Positions 35,720-44,667 of a stretch of 64,000 bases of DNA are shown here, in pieces. Every line of letters starts with the position of its first letter. The stretch's first letter is position 1. Location: assembly GCF_007747445.1 (NCBI RefSeq), contig NZ_CP036425.1, forward strand, positions 1,596,175-1,660,174, read 5' to 3'. The position numbers and the translations under genes were made by a program. The DNA is from Poriferisphaera corsica. GTDB lineage: Bacteria > Planctomycetota > Phycisphaerae > Phycisphaerales > Phycisphaeraceae. The notes beneath the pieces were generated by a model. That model was not told the origin of the DNA. It searched no databases and worked only from the letters and a program-made list of their open reading frames with translations.

Positions 35720-37465
35720 ATGAGTATCCAGCGACCGAAAGTATTGGTTTTCAAAGGACGTGTCACCGGCAACATGAATGTTGCGGGTCTTCTTTCTGAT
35801 CATTTCGAAGTCGAAATTGTGACGACGATGGAGGATGCGTTAGAAGCGATGAGGACGGAGACGTTCCACGCGGTTTATGCTGATACTGGGGATTTCTTGC
35901 CGCTGGAACGAGCGTTGGTCGGTGAGAAGGCATCTATGGTGCTGAACACGATTGGCGAAGGGGTGCTGATTGTTGATTCGGACGGGCGGTGTTCATGGTC
36001 AAATACGAAGATGCAGGGCTTTGCTCCCGAGGTTGCGGAGCACGCGAAGCGGATCTGTACGCAGGCACTTCACATTTTCTCATCGTTGATTGCTAGAAGT
36101 TCTTCGAAGCAGACACCAAGATCTAAGAAGTTTACGTTCCAAGTTTTGGATCGATACTATGAGATGATTACCTCGCCAGTGGTTGATGATACGGGCAAGG
36201 TAAGGCAGGTTGTCGCGGTGGTTTGGGATGCAACATCGGGTCGGCGTTTACAGTCGAAAATTGATGCGATTGACTCGGCGGGTCGTGAGCTTACAAGAAT
36301 TGAGTCGGATGTTGTGGCGAAGGCAACGCCTTCAGACCGGCTGAAGATACTGCAAGAAAAGATCATCAAGTATTCGAAAGACTTGATGCATTTCGATCAC
36401 TTCTCTATTCGACTATTAGACAAGCGTACGAATAAGTTGGAAGTGGTGATATCTGAGGGGTTGCCTCACGAAGCTTTAGAAATCGATTTGTATGCACAGC
36501 CTGAAGGGAATGGTATTTCAGGTTATGTCGGTGCGACAGGGCGTTCGTATATCTGTCATGATACTGAGAAGGATTCGCGTTATGTGATTGGGCTTGCGCA
36601 TTGCAAGTCGTCATTAACGGTTCCGTTGACGATGTTTGATGATGTTGTTGGTGTGTACAATATTGAATCATCTCAGGTTGGCGCGTTTACAGAAGAAGAC
36701 AGGCAATTTGCTGAGATCTTTGGTCGTAATGTGGCGCTTGCGCTTAATATTCTAGATTTGCTGGTGGTGGAGCGGTATACGACATCCGGACAGATTACGG
36801 ATTCGGTTGCACAAGAGATGTCGCAACCGATCAACGATATTGTGACTGAAGCACAAACGCTGATGGAAGAATACATCGGTGACGATTCGATGCGTGCACG
36901 TTTGAATCGAATTTTGGAGAACGTGATTTCCTTGCGTGATTCAGTGCGTGCGGTGACAGCTGGGCCGAAGGCTGTATTGGGAACGGAGAAGGTCGCTGAG
37001 TCGATTGATGATCCGGCACTTAAGAGTAAGAAGATCCTTATTGCGGATGACGAGCCAAACATTCGACAGACGATTTCGGATGTGCTCAAGAAGCATGGCT
37101 GCAATGTGACGTCTTGTAAGGATGGTTATGAGGCGTGTTCACAGTTGGAGCAGCATCAAGATTTTGATCTTGTGATTTCGGATATCAAGATGCCATACCG
37201 TAATGGGTATGAGATTTTTGCTGCGGCCCAGCGAACGCAAGAGGGGTTGCCGGTCTTGCTGATGACGGGGTTTGGATATGACCCGCATCACTCGATTGTG
37301 AGAGCATCGCAAGAGGGATTATCCTCAGTGCTGTTTAAGCCTTTCAAGGTTGATCAGCTTATCGAAGAAGTACGTAAGGCATTGGGGATTGTCGAGCCGG
37401 AATTGCCACCTGCAGATGAGATGATCGAAGCGGATGAGCAAAAAGGTCGTGCGACTTCCGATTAA
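35720..37465 (+). CDS. GAF-sensor protein with C-terminal receiver domain and altered H-box
   Basis: A 581-residue signalling protein. Order: N-terminal region with a receiver-like fold (VLVFKGRVTGNM...), a PAS-like segment (MVLNTIGEGVLIVDSDGRCSW), a GAF domain (about residues 190-345), helices resembling a histidine-kinase dimerisation domain, and a true response-receiver domain (KILIADDEPNIRQTI, Asp in DLVISDIKMP, Lys in LFKPFKVDQL). The dimerisation helix reads SVAQEMSQPIND where active kinases have a His in HEINNPL, and no ATP-binding HATPase follows. It thus cannot autophosphorylate as an ordinary kinase. ATG at 35720 has AAAGGG 6 bases upstream. Confidence 0.8.
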   Translation: MSIQRPKVLVFKGRVTGNMNVAGLLSDHFEVEIVTTMEDALEAMRTETFHAVYADTGDFLPLERALVGEKASMVLNTIGEGVLIVDSDGRCSWSNTKMQGFAPEVAEHAKRICTQALHIFSSLIARSSSKQTPRSKKFTFQVLDRYYEMITSPVVDDTGKVRQVVAVVWDATSGRRLQSKIDAIDSAGRELTRIESDVVAKATPSDRLKILQEKIIKYSKDLMHFDHFSIRLLDKRTNKLEVVISEGLPHEALEIDLYAQPEGNGISGYVGATGRSYICHDTEKDSRYVIGLAHCKSSLTVPLTMFDDVVGVYNIESSQVGAFTEEDRQFAEIFGRNVALALNILDLLVVERYTTSGQITDSVAQEMSQPINDIVTEAQTLMEEYIGDDSMRARLNRILENVISLRDSVRAVTAGPKAVLGTEKVAESIDDPALKSKKILIADDEPNIRQTISDVLKKHGCNVTSCKDGYEACSQLEQHQDFDLVISDIKMPYRNGYEIFAAAQRTQEGLPVLLMTGFGYDPHHSIVRASQEGLSSVLFKPFKVDQLIEEVRKALGIVEPELPPADEMIEADEQKGRATSD

Positions 37466-37683
37466 AATTGTTAAATTGGTACTATCATCTTTGGCCGTTC
37501 AAGCCCTGTCTCACGTCTTGAAGCCTATGTTATGAGAATCATTTGGGTCATTGGCACCATGTCACAGAAAGCCAATAACCAATTATGGGGTGGGATGTTC
37601 GTGATTCACTGGCCAATGTAAAGAAGAGAGCGTTCTGCAGTTTGTTACTTGTGGAGCGGTTTTTGGGGCATATTTGTTCGTTA

Positions 37684-37717
37684 GCTGATCCGCGTATGAT
37701 CAGCCTGACCTGTCAGG
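37684..37717 (+). promoter_or_regulatory. Two hairpins overlapping the rsmB ribosome site region
   Basis: GCTGATC/GATCAGC (37684-37690 with 37698-37704) is followed by CCTGA/TCAGG (37704-37708 with 37713-37717), whose right arm runs straight into the AGGAGG site of rsmB at 37715-37720. The two hairpins share one base and cannot both be complete. Confidence 0.4.
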
Positions 37718-37728
37718 AGGAGCTTTGA

Positions 37729-39096
37729 ATGGCCGGCAAGCAGATACAGACTCAGGCTCTGCAGCAGTTGATGCCACCATTTGCCAACCCACGAATTGCG
37801 GTTGCGGCTTCGATTGCGCGGATTGTTGATCGATTTCCTAATTTGCCGCCAACGCCTCTAGATACGACGGGTTTGTCTCATCTTGATACAGCTTTGGCGA
37901 CAGCGATTCACCGAACGGTTCTGCAGCGATACATCACGCTGGAGTTTATTGTGTCGCAATATTTGAAAGGGAAGCCGTTTTCGGCTCTAGAAGCTCCTGT
38001 GAGGGCCATATTGCTTTCAGGGGCAGCTCAGTTGGTCTTCATGACCCGATTGCCAGCCTATGCGGTGGTGGATGAATCTGTGAAGATGACACGAACTCAT
38101 GTGCGTGCGAAAGCAGCTGGGCTGGTGAATGCGGTGCTACGCCGTGTTGCAGAGGTTGTGGAAGGATATGATCCGGATGAGCCTTGGCGGCCTGCTGCAG
38201 ACGCTCTGCCGCTTGAAGCGGGAACGCTGAAGTTGAAGCAGCCTCTGTTACCTGATCCGAATGATCTGGTGGCGAATCTAGCTCTGGCGACATCTCACCC
38301 CCGGAGGCTACCACGTCGCTGGATCGAGGCTTATGGGGCTGAGGAAGCGACGATGCTTTGCCAACACAATATTCTGACGCCACCCACGTTGGTTGTGACA
38401 GAGGCTGAGTTTGAAGCAGATCCGGAGTCGAATGATTATGACATCCACACGACGCCGAATTGTTTGGTCTGGCGATCGACACATGCGGAGTTAGTCGCTT
38501 TTTTAGCGCAGTCTCATCATCGACGGGTTCAAGATCCCGCACACACCAAAGCGGTTCGTTCGACAGCGGATTTGCCGATTAAGTCGGCATTGGATTTTTG
38601 TGCGGGCAGGGGGACTAAAACTAGGCAATTGGCAAACCTTCACCCCGAAGCAAAAATCATTTCGACAGATGTTGATGATAAACGCAGGCGAGATTTATCA
38701 CAGATTCCGGATGAATTCCCAAATGTTCAGGTTGTTGAGCCAGAAGCATTACCTGCTGAGGAATTTGATTTACTTTTGCTGGATGTGCCATGTTCAAACT
38801 CGGCTGTTTTGGCAAGGCGGCCAGAGGCTCGATACCGGCTTAACGATCAGTCGCTTAAGGAACTTGTCTCACTTCAGCATGAGATTATCACGGAATTGTT
38901 CGGGCATGTACGAGATGGGGGATATATCTTGTATACGACCTGTTCATTAGAGTCAGAGGAAAATCAACAGCAAACACAGTACATCCTCGACACCACAGGT
39001 GGATCGTTAGTTCGTGAAACAGCCATTTTCCCGGCTGGGACGACACCGCCTACCTATCATGACGGTTCGTATCATGCATTAATTCAATTGCCGTGA
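37729..39096 (+). CDS. rsmB: 16S rRNA (cytosine(967)-C5)-methyltransferase family protein
   Basis: The 455-residue protein has an N-terminal NusB-like RNA-binding half (APVRAILLSGAAQLVFMTRLP, the NusB pattern) and a C-terminal SAM-dependent methyltransferase. LDFCAGRGTKTRQLA is the SAM motif, LLLDVPCSNSAVLARRPEARY holds the first catalytic Cys and YTTCSLESEENQQ the second. Length matches RsmB. It has an AGGAGG site just before ATG. An m5C methyltransferase of this group is certain; the exact position of methylation is inferred. Confidence 0.92.
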   Translation: MAGKQIQTQALQQLMPPFANPRIAVAASIARIVDRFPNLPPTPLDTTGLSHLDTALATAIHRTVLQRYITLEFIVSQYLKGKPFSALEAPVRAILLSGAAQLVFMTRLPAYAVVDESVKMTRTHVRAKAAGLVNAVLRRVAEVVEGYDPDEPWRPAADALPLEAGTLKLKQPLLPDPNDLVANLALATSHPRRLPRRWIEAYGAEEATMLCQHNILTPPTLVVTEAEFEADPESNDYDIHTTPNCLVWRSTHAELVAFLAQSHHRRVQDPAHTKAVRSTADLPIKSALDFCAGRGTKTRQLANLHPEAKIISTDVDDKRRRDLSQIPDEFPNVQVVEPEALPAEEFDLLLLDVPCSNSAVLARRPEARYRLNDQSLKELVSLQHEIITELFGHVRDGGYILYTTCSLESEENQQQTQYILDTTGGSLVRETAIFPAGTTPPTYHDGSYHALIQLP

Positions 39097-39190
39097 TGCT
39101 GGCGAGAGCTTTTCATTGGGTAAGACTAGATCTTTCACCCAATCCTGCCCACAATACATGTAGCCTCACGATTAGCAGAAGGGGACATTC

Positions 39191-39592
39191 ATGCTTATAC
39201 AGGTTGAATTAACACGAATTCTGATTCAGGAAACCGACGACACGCACATTGTCGAATTGCGTGAAAAAGATGGGGAGCGAGTCATGCCCATCACGATCGG
39301 TTATTACGAAGCAGCTGCGATAGAACGGCGATTATTGGGCAACCTACCACCACGTCCTTTGACACATGAGCTTTTAGCCAACGCGATTGCTCAATTGGGG
39401 GGTAAGATTGACAGAATTATCATATCGGATTTGCAAGAGCATACATTCTTCGCTCAGATCGTTTTGAGTGGTCGTGAAAAAGAAATTGTGCTCGACGCTC
39501 GACCTTCAGATGCCATTGCACTGGGTTCGGCCACAAATGTTCCACTTTTTATTGAAGATCATATTCTCGATCAAATAACAAAACCTTTTTGA
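39191..39592 (+). CDS. Bifunctional nuclease (BFN/DUF151) domain protein
   Basis: A 133-residue single-domain protein. VMPITIGYYEAAAIERRLLG, PLTHELLANAIAQLGGKIDR and LDARPSDAIALGSATNVPLF are the family's recognisable segments. BFN proteins are linked to nuclease activity in plants; in bacteria the function is not settled. It is close to rsmB (94 bases after its stop) and may be co-expressed. Confidence 0.88.
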   Translation: MLIQVELTRILIQETDDTHIVELREKDGERVMPITIGYYEAAAIERRLLGNLPPRPLTHELLANAIAQLGGKIDRIIISDLQEHTFFAQIVLSGREKEIVLDARPSDAIALGSATNVPLFIEDHILDQITKPF

Positions 39593-40016
39593 TCACGGTG
39601 ATTGATTGAGTGTCGTAAGTCATTTTGTCTATTGATTTTATGATTTTATGGTATGACTGAAAATGAGCTGGTTATCCTTTAGAAAACCCACAAATTGATG
39701 AGATAGCGAAGGTAAACAGAAGTTTAACTGAAATTTATTTGCGGATTTAGTTGCTTATTTCTGTGAATATGCCGAGAATGGACTAAGTCTGTTACGGCGT
39801 ACGTGCGGTAAACAGGAGAGTACGCGTTTTCTGGTCTAAGATCTGAACTCTTCTCTATCTGCTAATCACACATTAAGTTTCCGCTTTTTCAGATTCGTTG
39901 ATTGAATCGGTGCACCCGCATCGACTTATGACTCTATGGGTCTGGCCACTTGGTTTGGCCCTTGTATTTTTTCTTAGATGAGCTGCAAAAAAGGCAGCAG
40001 ATGGAGAACGTTTCCA
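39593..40016 (+). other. Long leader region of the RRM gene (about 420 bases)
   Basis: No gene here. A GCGTAC/GTACGC stem-loop lies at about 39798-39827 followed by GTTTTC, and a GGCC/GGCC pair before a T run at 39952-39971 gives a terminator- or attenuator-like element just upstream of the ribosome site. RRM proteins of this type in other bacteria have long regulated 5' leaders. Confidence 0.4.
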
Positions 40017-40481
40017 ATGAACATTTATGTCGGCAACATGAGCTATCAGACGACTGAAGACTCACTTCGCGCTCTGTTCGACAACTTTGGCACCGTTGAT
40101 GAGGTGAAAATCATCATCGACCGTGCGACCGGCCGCTCAAAAGGCTTTGCCTTTGTAATTATGTCAGATGACGAAGAAGCGAATACTGCGATTGCCGAGC
40201 TCAACGATACTGAATTCGAAGGCCGTAATCTCAAGGTTAATGAAGCACAACCTCGCGAATCACGCCCACGCGGCGGTGGTGGCGGTGGCTACGGTGGTGG
40301 CGGCGGCGGTGGCCGTGGTGGCTACGGTGGCGGCGGCGGTGGCGGCGGCGGTCGTCGTGGCGGCGGCGGTGGTTACGGTGGCGGCGGTGGCGGCGGTGGT
40401 CGTCGCGGCGGCGGCGGTGGCTACGGCGGTGGCGGCGGCTACAGCGGTGGCGGCGGCGGTTACTCAAACCGTAGCTTCTAA
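40017..40481 (+). CDS. Glycine-rich RNA-binding protein (single RRM)
   Basis: A 154-residue protein. An RRM covers residues 1-80: IYVGNM (RNP2) at the start and KGFAFVIM (RNP1) at about residues 43-50. The remaining 70 residues are an Arg/Gly/Tyr-rich tail of repeated GGGGGY and RRGGGGGYGGG blocks, clear and uninterrupted. Such rbp proteins are cold- or stress-induced in cyanobacteria and also occur in planctomycetes. The ATG at 40017 follows a GGAG at 10-base spacing; an upstream in-frame start would be odd. A strong terminator follows. Confidence 0.93.
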   Translation: MNIYVGNMSYQTTEDSLRALFDNFGTVDEVKIIIDRATGRSKGFAFVIMSDDEEANTAIAELNDTEFEGRNLKVNEAQPRESRPRGGGGGGYGGGGGGGRGGYGGGGGGGGGRRGGGGGYGGGGGGGGRRGGGGGYGGGGGYSGGGGGYSNRSF

Positions 40482-40527
40482 GACTGTAATAGGTCTTACA
40501 CCTAGTAGACTGCACATTTAAACATTC

Positions 40528-40557
40528 ACAGCCCTCTTATCGGAGGGCTGTTTTTTT
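40528..40557 (+). terminator. Rho-independent terminator of the RRM gene
   Basis: Stem ACAGCCCTC/GAGGGCTGT with a 6-base loop and seven T. Confidence 0.85.
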
Positions 40558-40636
40558 GTTTACATGACGATCATTGTCGGATCAGCACTTGTCTATGATT
40601 CCTATCACGACCGTCTTTGCGCAAAGAGAGGTTCTA

Positions 40637-41152
40637 ATGACTAAAGAAGTTCAAAATGTCTATCCGCGTCGATTCTCACATGTTGGCTTATCTGTACCAA
40701 ATCTTGATAAAGCGGTTGAGTTTTATCTTGAAGTGATGGGTTGGTATATCATCATGCCGCCTACCACGATTCACTCGGATGATTCTGCGATCGGTGTTAT
40801 GTGTGATGATGTGTTCGGCAAAGGCTGGGGTTCATTCAAAATTGCCCATATGTCTACCGTCGACGGGATTGGTGTAGAGTTGTTCGAGTTTAAAGACAAC
40901 TATACGCCAGATGAAAATCTCGACTACAACCGCACAGGGACATTCCATTTTTGCATACAGGATCCAGATGTCGAAGGTTTGGTAGAAAAAATTGTCGCAC
41001 TAGGTGGTAAGCAACGAATGCCAATTCGATACTACTATCCTGGCGAAAAGCCATACCGTATGGTTTATGTCGAGGATCCATTCGGTATAGTTTTTGAAAT
41101 TTACTCGCATTCTTATGAGCTAACATATTCTGCGGGGGCGTATCAAGAGTGA
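40637..41152 (+). CDS. VOC (glyoxalase-like) metalloprotein
   Basis: A 171-residue VOC-fold protein. FSHVGLSVPNLDKAVEFYLE starts with the usual metal-binding His, GTFHFCIQDPDVEGLV has the second His, and YVEDPFGIVFEIYSHS ends with the third ligand Glu. All three metal ligands look present, so a metal-dependent lyase or dioxygenase is likely; the substrate is unknown. The ATG at 40637 has GAGG 5 bases upstream; earlier starts would cross the preceding sequence without support. A terminator follows. Confidence 0.88.
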   Translation: MTKEVQNVYPRRFSHVGLSVPNLDKAVEFYLEVMGWYIIMPPTTIHSDDSAIGVMCDDVFGKGWGSFKIAHMSTVDGIGVELFEFKDNYTPDENLDYNRTGTFHFCIQDPDVEGLVEKIVALGGKQRMPIRYYYPGEKPYRMVYVEDPFGIVFEIYSHSYELTYSAGAYQE

Positions 41153-41179
41153 TACGAAATTCGTACTGAAATCATTGAG

Positions 41180-41208
41180 ACGTGGCCAAGTTTGGGTCAC
41201 GTTTTTTT
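41180..41208 (+). terminator. Rho-independent terminator of the VOC gene
   Basis: ACGTGGCC/GGTCACGT stem (one internal mismatch) with a short loop and seven T. Confidence 0.7.
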
Positions 41209-41213
41209 GTGGA

Positions 41214-41242
41214 TTCTCATGTCCTACTGCTCTTGTTATAAT
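41214..41242 (+). promoter_or_regulatory. Promoter of the EamA gene
   Basis: TTCTCA (41214-41219), 17 bases, then perfect TATAAT (41237-41242) preceded by TGT (extended -10). It sits directly after the VOC terminator and 44 bases before the ATG. Confidence 0.6.
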
Positions 41243-41285
41243 CCGCCTCAATCGATTATGTTTCCCCACAATGAAGTAGAAGCAC

Positions 41286-42257
41286 ATGAGTAAGCAGTTA
41301 GATTCGAAGTTCCTCCCCATCATCGCCTTTTGGACAGTTGGTATCGTCTGGGGGATGACATACATTTTCATGAAATACGCGACCGATTTAATCACGCCAG
41401 ATCAGGTCGCTTTTAGCCGCGTATTTTTTGGTTTCATTCCTGTCTTTATTGCGGCGCTTATTCAAAGAGCGATGAGTTTTAGTCATATTAAGCATATTCA
41501 CCATTTCTTTGTCGCATCTTTGTTGGCTGCAACCGTCTACTACTTTGGATTCGCAAACGCAGCCGCATTACTGCCTTCAGGTATTAATGGTGCATTGGGT
41601 GGGAGCATTCCGCTGTTTGCTTTTATCTGTGCGGTGCTATTTTTACGAGATGAAAAAATCAATCTGAAAAAGATTGTTGGTGTACTTGTTGGGTTTGTTG
41701 GCGTCGTACTTATTGCTCGGCCAACGGGCCAAGATGTTAACGCGATCAATCCAATGGGCGTGTTCTACATCTTGCTCGCATCACTCAGTTGCGGTGCATC
41801 TTTTGTATATGTCCGGAAGTATATTTCGCCGCTAAAGATTCAACCCATCGCATTGGTAACCTATCAGCTTGGGCTCGCTACAATTACTTATCTGGTAATA
41901 ACTGATTTTACAGGCTTTAATAATATCTGGACGTCACCGCGAGCTTATCTCGGTCTCATCATTGGGCTTGGACTGCTTGGGACTGGTTTTGCCTACATGA
42001 TCTATTACTACATCGTCGATAAACTTGGAGCGATCACCGCATCTGCTTCAACTTATATTCCGCCCGTCGTCGCGTTATTAATCGGCTCTCTATTCACTAG
42101 TGAGTCTATTAGCCTAATAGACTACATTGCGACAGCTATTATTTTTCTTGGGGTACTATTACTCAGAGATGGTAAGCCAAGTAAGGCTGGCAAAGAAATT
42201 GAGAAGCAACAAAAGATCGAATCTGAAAAAACAGTTGTTCATGCAGATAGCATGTAA
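41286..42257 (+). CDS. EamA-family drug/metabolite exporter
   Basis: A 323-residue inner-membrane transporter with about ten membrane segments arranged as two EamA repeats. AFWTVGIVWGMTYIFMKYA starts the first repeat, and SASTYIPPVVALLIGSLFTS with FLGVLLL closes the second. Members export amino acids, nucleosides or drugs; the substrate is not known here. It has its own promoter. It faces a minus-strand gene that ends only 20 bases away. Confidence 0.9.
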   Translation: MSKQLDSKFLPIIAFWTVGIVWGMTYIFMKYATDLITPDQVAFSRVFFGFIPVFIAALIQRAMSFSHIKHIHHFFVASLLAATVYYFGFANAAALLPSGINGALGGSIPLFAFICAVLFLRDEKINLKKIVGVLVGFVGVVLIARPTGQDVNAINPMGVFYILLASLSCGASFVYVRKYISPLKIQPIALVTYQLGLATITYLVITDFTGFNNIWTSPRAYLGLIIGLGLLGTGFAYMIYYYIVDKLGAITASASTYIPPVVALLIGSLFTSESISLIDYIATAIIFLGVLLLRDGKPSKAGKEIEKQQKIESEKTVVHADSM

Positions 42258-42277
42258 TCAAGCAAGATGCAATTGGC

Positions 42278-43474
42278 TTATTCGCGGCCCAGATCGACAA
42301 TCCAGATCATGATTCTGCCATCAATAGCACTTGTTTTCTTGTCCGTGCTCTCACTATCTTTGCTTAATTGCTCTTCGTTACTGAGATCCCACCAAACACT
42401 TTGGACAACAACCAGACTACCTGGCAACCGAACTTCGCTTACCGAGCGATAACGCCCGCCATACTCATTCACGCCACCTTCAGCATCGGTTTTTTCTAGC
42501 CGAGTTTCTTTTGTCTTATCTTGGCTTAAGCCAAGAAAGTGCTGTCTGCGATAGGCTTCCTCGTCTAGATCAGGATTAATATCCGCTTCGACTTCAACCT
42601 CGCGATAGCCTGCGGTTTCTGTACCTTGAGCACGCAAGCCAAGTGTTAATCCGACTCGTGCTATACCGTCGTCATTGATCTCGAACACCTTCACTTTCGC
42701 GCGAGCATGCCCTTGCATATTAGAATATGCAGCTTCGCCAACACCTTTTGGATTATCATCTGCGGATACCATCCACTGTTTACCAATGCGGCTTACCCAA
42801 CTACTTCCGCCACCTTCAATCACTTGCCCCATCATCTGTACGGCTGCCCCACCGACCATCCCATCCAATCGTCGTTTGAGTTCTGTTGAATCCGCCGTAT
42901 CAAGTGTGTGATGCTTCATTCGTACCAAGCCATCAATTCCTTCAGCATCAACATCAACCAAATAACCTCTGACAGTTATACCTAGCACATGTTTCGCATG
43001 CATCTGTTGATACATATTGAGTAACTTTTCGAAACGCTCTACTCCAGCTAAATCGCCTTCGACAAGCATCATTCTCCCGCCTTCACCCAGTACTCGTACT
43101 TGTACATCCTCAGACATATCACTCAAAAGCTGCATATCCTTTTGCATTCGCATGCTGATTCGAAGATTTCTTGAGGCGAAACGCCCTTCTTCACTCACAC
43201 TGACGCCAGCTCGATCTGTTTCATCTGAAACATTTCGCTTTTCCAGGTCCTCAAGTCCCCAATTATCCTCTGCTAGTCCCCAATCGAGAACAGCAGCTCC
43301 CCATGACATGTCGTAAGTACGCGTCACGGATGTGTTGCCATTTGTGTCAACGACAGATATTTCATCTGTGGCGGTGATAGCAGAATGGCCTGTGGAGACA
43401 AATGAAATCACCACGAGGATAATCAAAAACATGATCAAAACGTGGATAAGACGGTAGGGTGTCATATCGTACAT
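42278..43474 (-). CDS. Exported protein of unknown family
   Basis: A 398-residue protein with an N-terminal membrane segment (LIHVLIMFLIILVVISFVS) that may be a signal anchor. The body is acidic, rich in Asp/Glu and Gly, with a predicted beta-rich end that resembles parts of secretin-type or pilus-docking proteins (VKVFEINDDGIARVGLTLGL, VRLPGSLVVVQSVWWDL), but the match is loose. No cysteine or catalytic motif is evident. It ends 20 bases from the EamA gene, tail to tail. Not recognised. Confidence 0.78.
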   Translation of the reverse strand: MYDMTPYRLIHVLIMFLIILVVISFVSTGHSAITATDEISVVDTNGNTSVTRTYDMSWGAAVLDWGLAEDNWGLEDLEKRNVSDETDRAGVSVSEEGRFASRNLRISMRMQKDMQLLSDMSEDVQVRVLGEGGRMMLVEGDLAGVERFEKLLNMYQQMHAKHVLGITVRGYLVDVDAEGIDGLVRMKHHTLDTADSTELKRRLDGMVGGAAVQMMGQVIEGGGSSWVSRIGKQWMVSADDNPKGVGEAAYSNMQGHARAKVKVFEINDDGIARVGLTLGLRAQGTETAGYREVEVEADINPDLDEEAYRRQHFLGLSQDKTKETRLEKTDAEGGVNEYGGRYRSVSEVRLPGSLVVVQSVWWDLSNEEQLSKDSESTDKKTSAIDGRIMIWIVDLGRE

Positions 43475-43739
43475 CGCGCATCCCGTCTCTCCCCATTACA
43501 GAACTACATGAAACCGAAGCGCATCGACAGCTTTCGTCGTTTTAGTAACTTTCTCCTTACTCACCTTATCATCCAATCCAAACTCTTCGCCTTCTACCTT
43601 CCATTTTTCATCCGCCATCAAACCTCTTGAATCCATCTTCCAAATCTCTATCCACACAATCGATCGGATAGATAAATCATCTTTCATTTTTTAGTTTATC
43701 ACGTAGTTATCAGCCGCCTGTTTCTTGTCGGACGCACAT

Positions 43740-43772
43740 AAAAAACGGCCAACTGCAAGAGCTAGCCGTTTT
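43740..43772 (-). terminator. Terminator at the end of the ribosomal cluster
   Basis: Minus-strand stem AACGGC/GCCGTT with a long loop, followed by six T. It lies about 25-60 bases after the rplQ stop and closes the S10-spc-alpha run. Confidence 0.65.
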
Positions 43773-43798
43773 AATATTTATTGATGTCGAATCAAAGA

Positions 43799-44413
43799 TT
43801 ACTCTTTGTCTTCTTCAACCTCAGCTTCAACTTCTGCTTTCACCTCAGGGGCTTCCTGAGCTTCTTCCTTCGCGTCAGCCTTGCGTAGTTTCGCAGCGAA
43901 CTCCATACGCTTGTTCGCTTTATCGCGACGACGTGAGAGCTGACCGCCGACCTGTGGTCCGGTGTCTTCATCACTCACGAGCATGATCACGCAGAGATCC
44001 GCACCGTCACCGATTCGGTGTTTGCCGAGCTTGACGATACGAGTGTAGCCGCCGTTACGGTCAGCAAACTTCGGTGCGATTTCATCGAAGAGATGCTTCA
44101 CAACCTTAGGTGCTGCTTTACGCTCAATCTTTGTGATTTCGCCGTACTTGTTACGTGGTACGTTCTCGTCGTTTTCACCACGAACCATCAGCTTGTTTCC
44201 GCCGAGTGCAGCGATTGCACGACGACGTGAAGCAAGATCACCCTTCTTCGCGGATGTGATCAGCTTTTCTACGAATGGCTTAAGTGCTTTCGCCTTAGGG
44301 ATGGTCGTTGTGATCTGACCATGTGTGAACAGAGCAACAGCCATGTTGCGGAACAATGCTTTACGATGTGCAGTATTTCGGCCAAGTTTACGGCCTGCGA
44401 TACGGTGTCTCAT
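43799..44413 (-). CDS. rplQ: Ribosomal protein L17 with acidic tail
   Basis: Large-subunit protein near the exit tunnel. RHRIAGRKLGRNTAHRKALF and the GQITTTIPKAKALKPFVEKL segment are clear. At 204 residues it is about 80 longer than E. coli L17; the extra part is a basic region followed by an Glu-rich tail (EEAQEAPEVKAEVEAEVEED). It is last in the cluster, separated from rpoA by a 254-base spacer of hairpins. Tail function unknown. Confidence 0.95.
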   Translation of the reverse strand: MRHRIAGRKLGRNTAHRKALFRNMAVALFTHGQITTTIPKAKALKPFVEKLITSAKKGDLASRRRAIAALGGNKLMVRGENDENVPRNKYGEITKIERKAAPKVVKHLFDEIAPKFADRNGGYTRIVKLGKHRIGDGADLCVIMLVSDEDTGPQVGGQLSRRRDKANKRMEFAAKLRKADAKEEAQEAPEVKAEVEAEVEEDKE

Positions 44414-44667
44414 CTTGGGTTCTCCTTATTGGATTATTGACGGGTCATCGCGGCTGAGACTGCTGCAATAACGAGCCACTCCCGTGAAACCAATCTATGC
44501 GTCACATAGATTCATTTACAACACATTCACGGGGCGGAGGTCTGACATCAGACCGAGGCGTTGAGGCCTCTTGAGATCACTATGTTTCAAGTGTTCTCGA
44601 AAGACACAGCCGTGACGTTAATCAGGGCTGTGCGTAAATTGCCTTATTTAACATCTCTAATCATAAA
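44414..44667 (-). other. Hairpin-rich spacer between rpoA and rplQ
   Basis: The 254-base spacer contains four perfect or nearly perfect hairpins on the minus strand: 44492-44512 (AATCTATG/CATAGATT), 44539-44554 (GGTCTGA/TCAGACC), 44555-44570 (GAGGC/GCCTC) and 44605-44632 (CACAGCC/GGCTGTG). No gene is present. They may include processing or attenuation sites that set L17 levels apart from rpoA. Confidence 0.6.

Noticed and set aside
43496-43687. 63-residue minus-strand frame upstream of the exported protein gene
   Set aside because: It has an ATG but no ribosome site, no family features and an ordinary composition; too weak to call.
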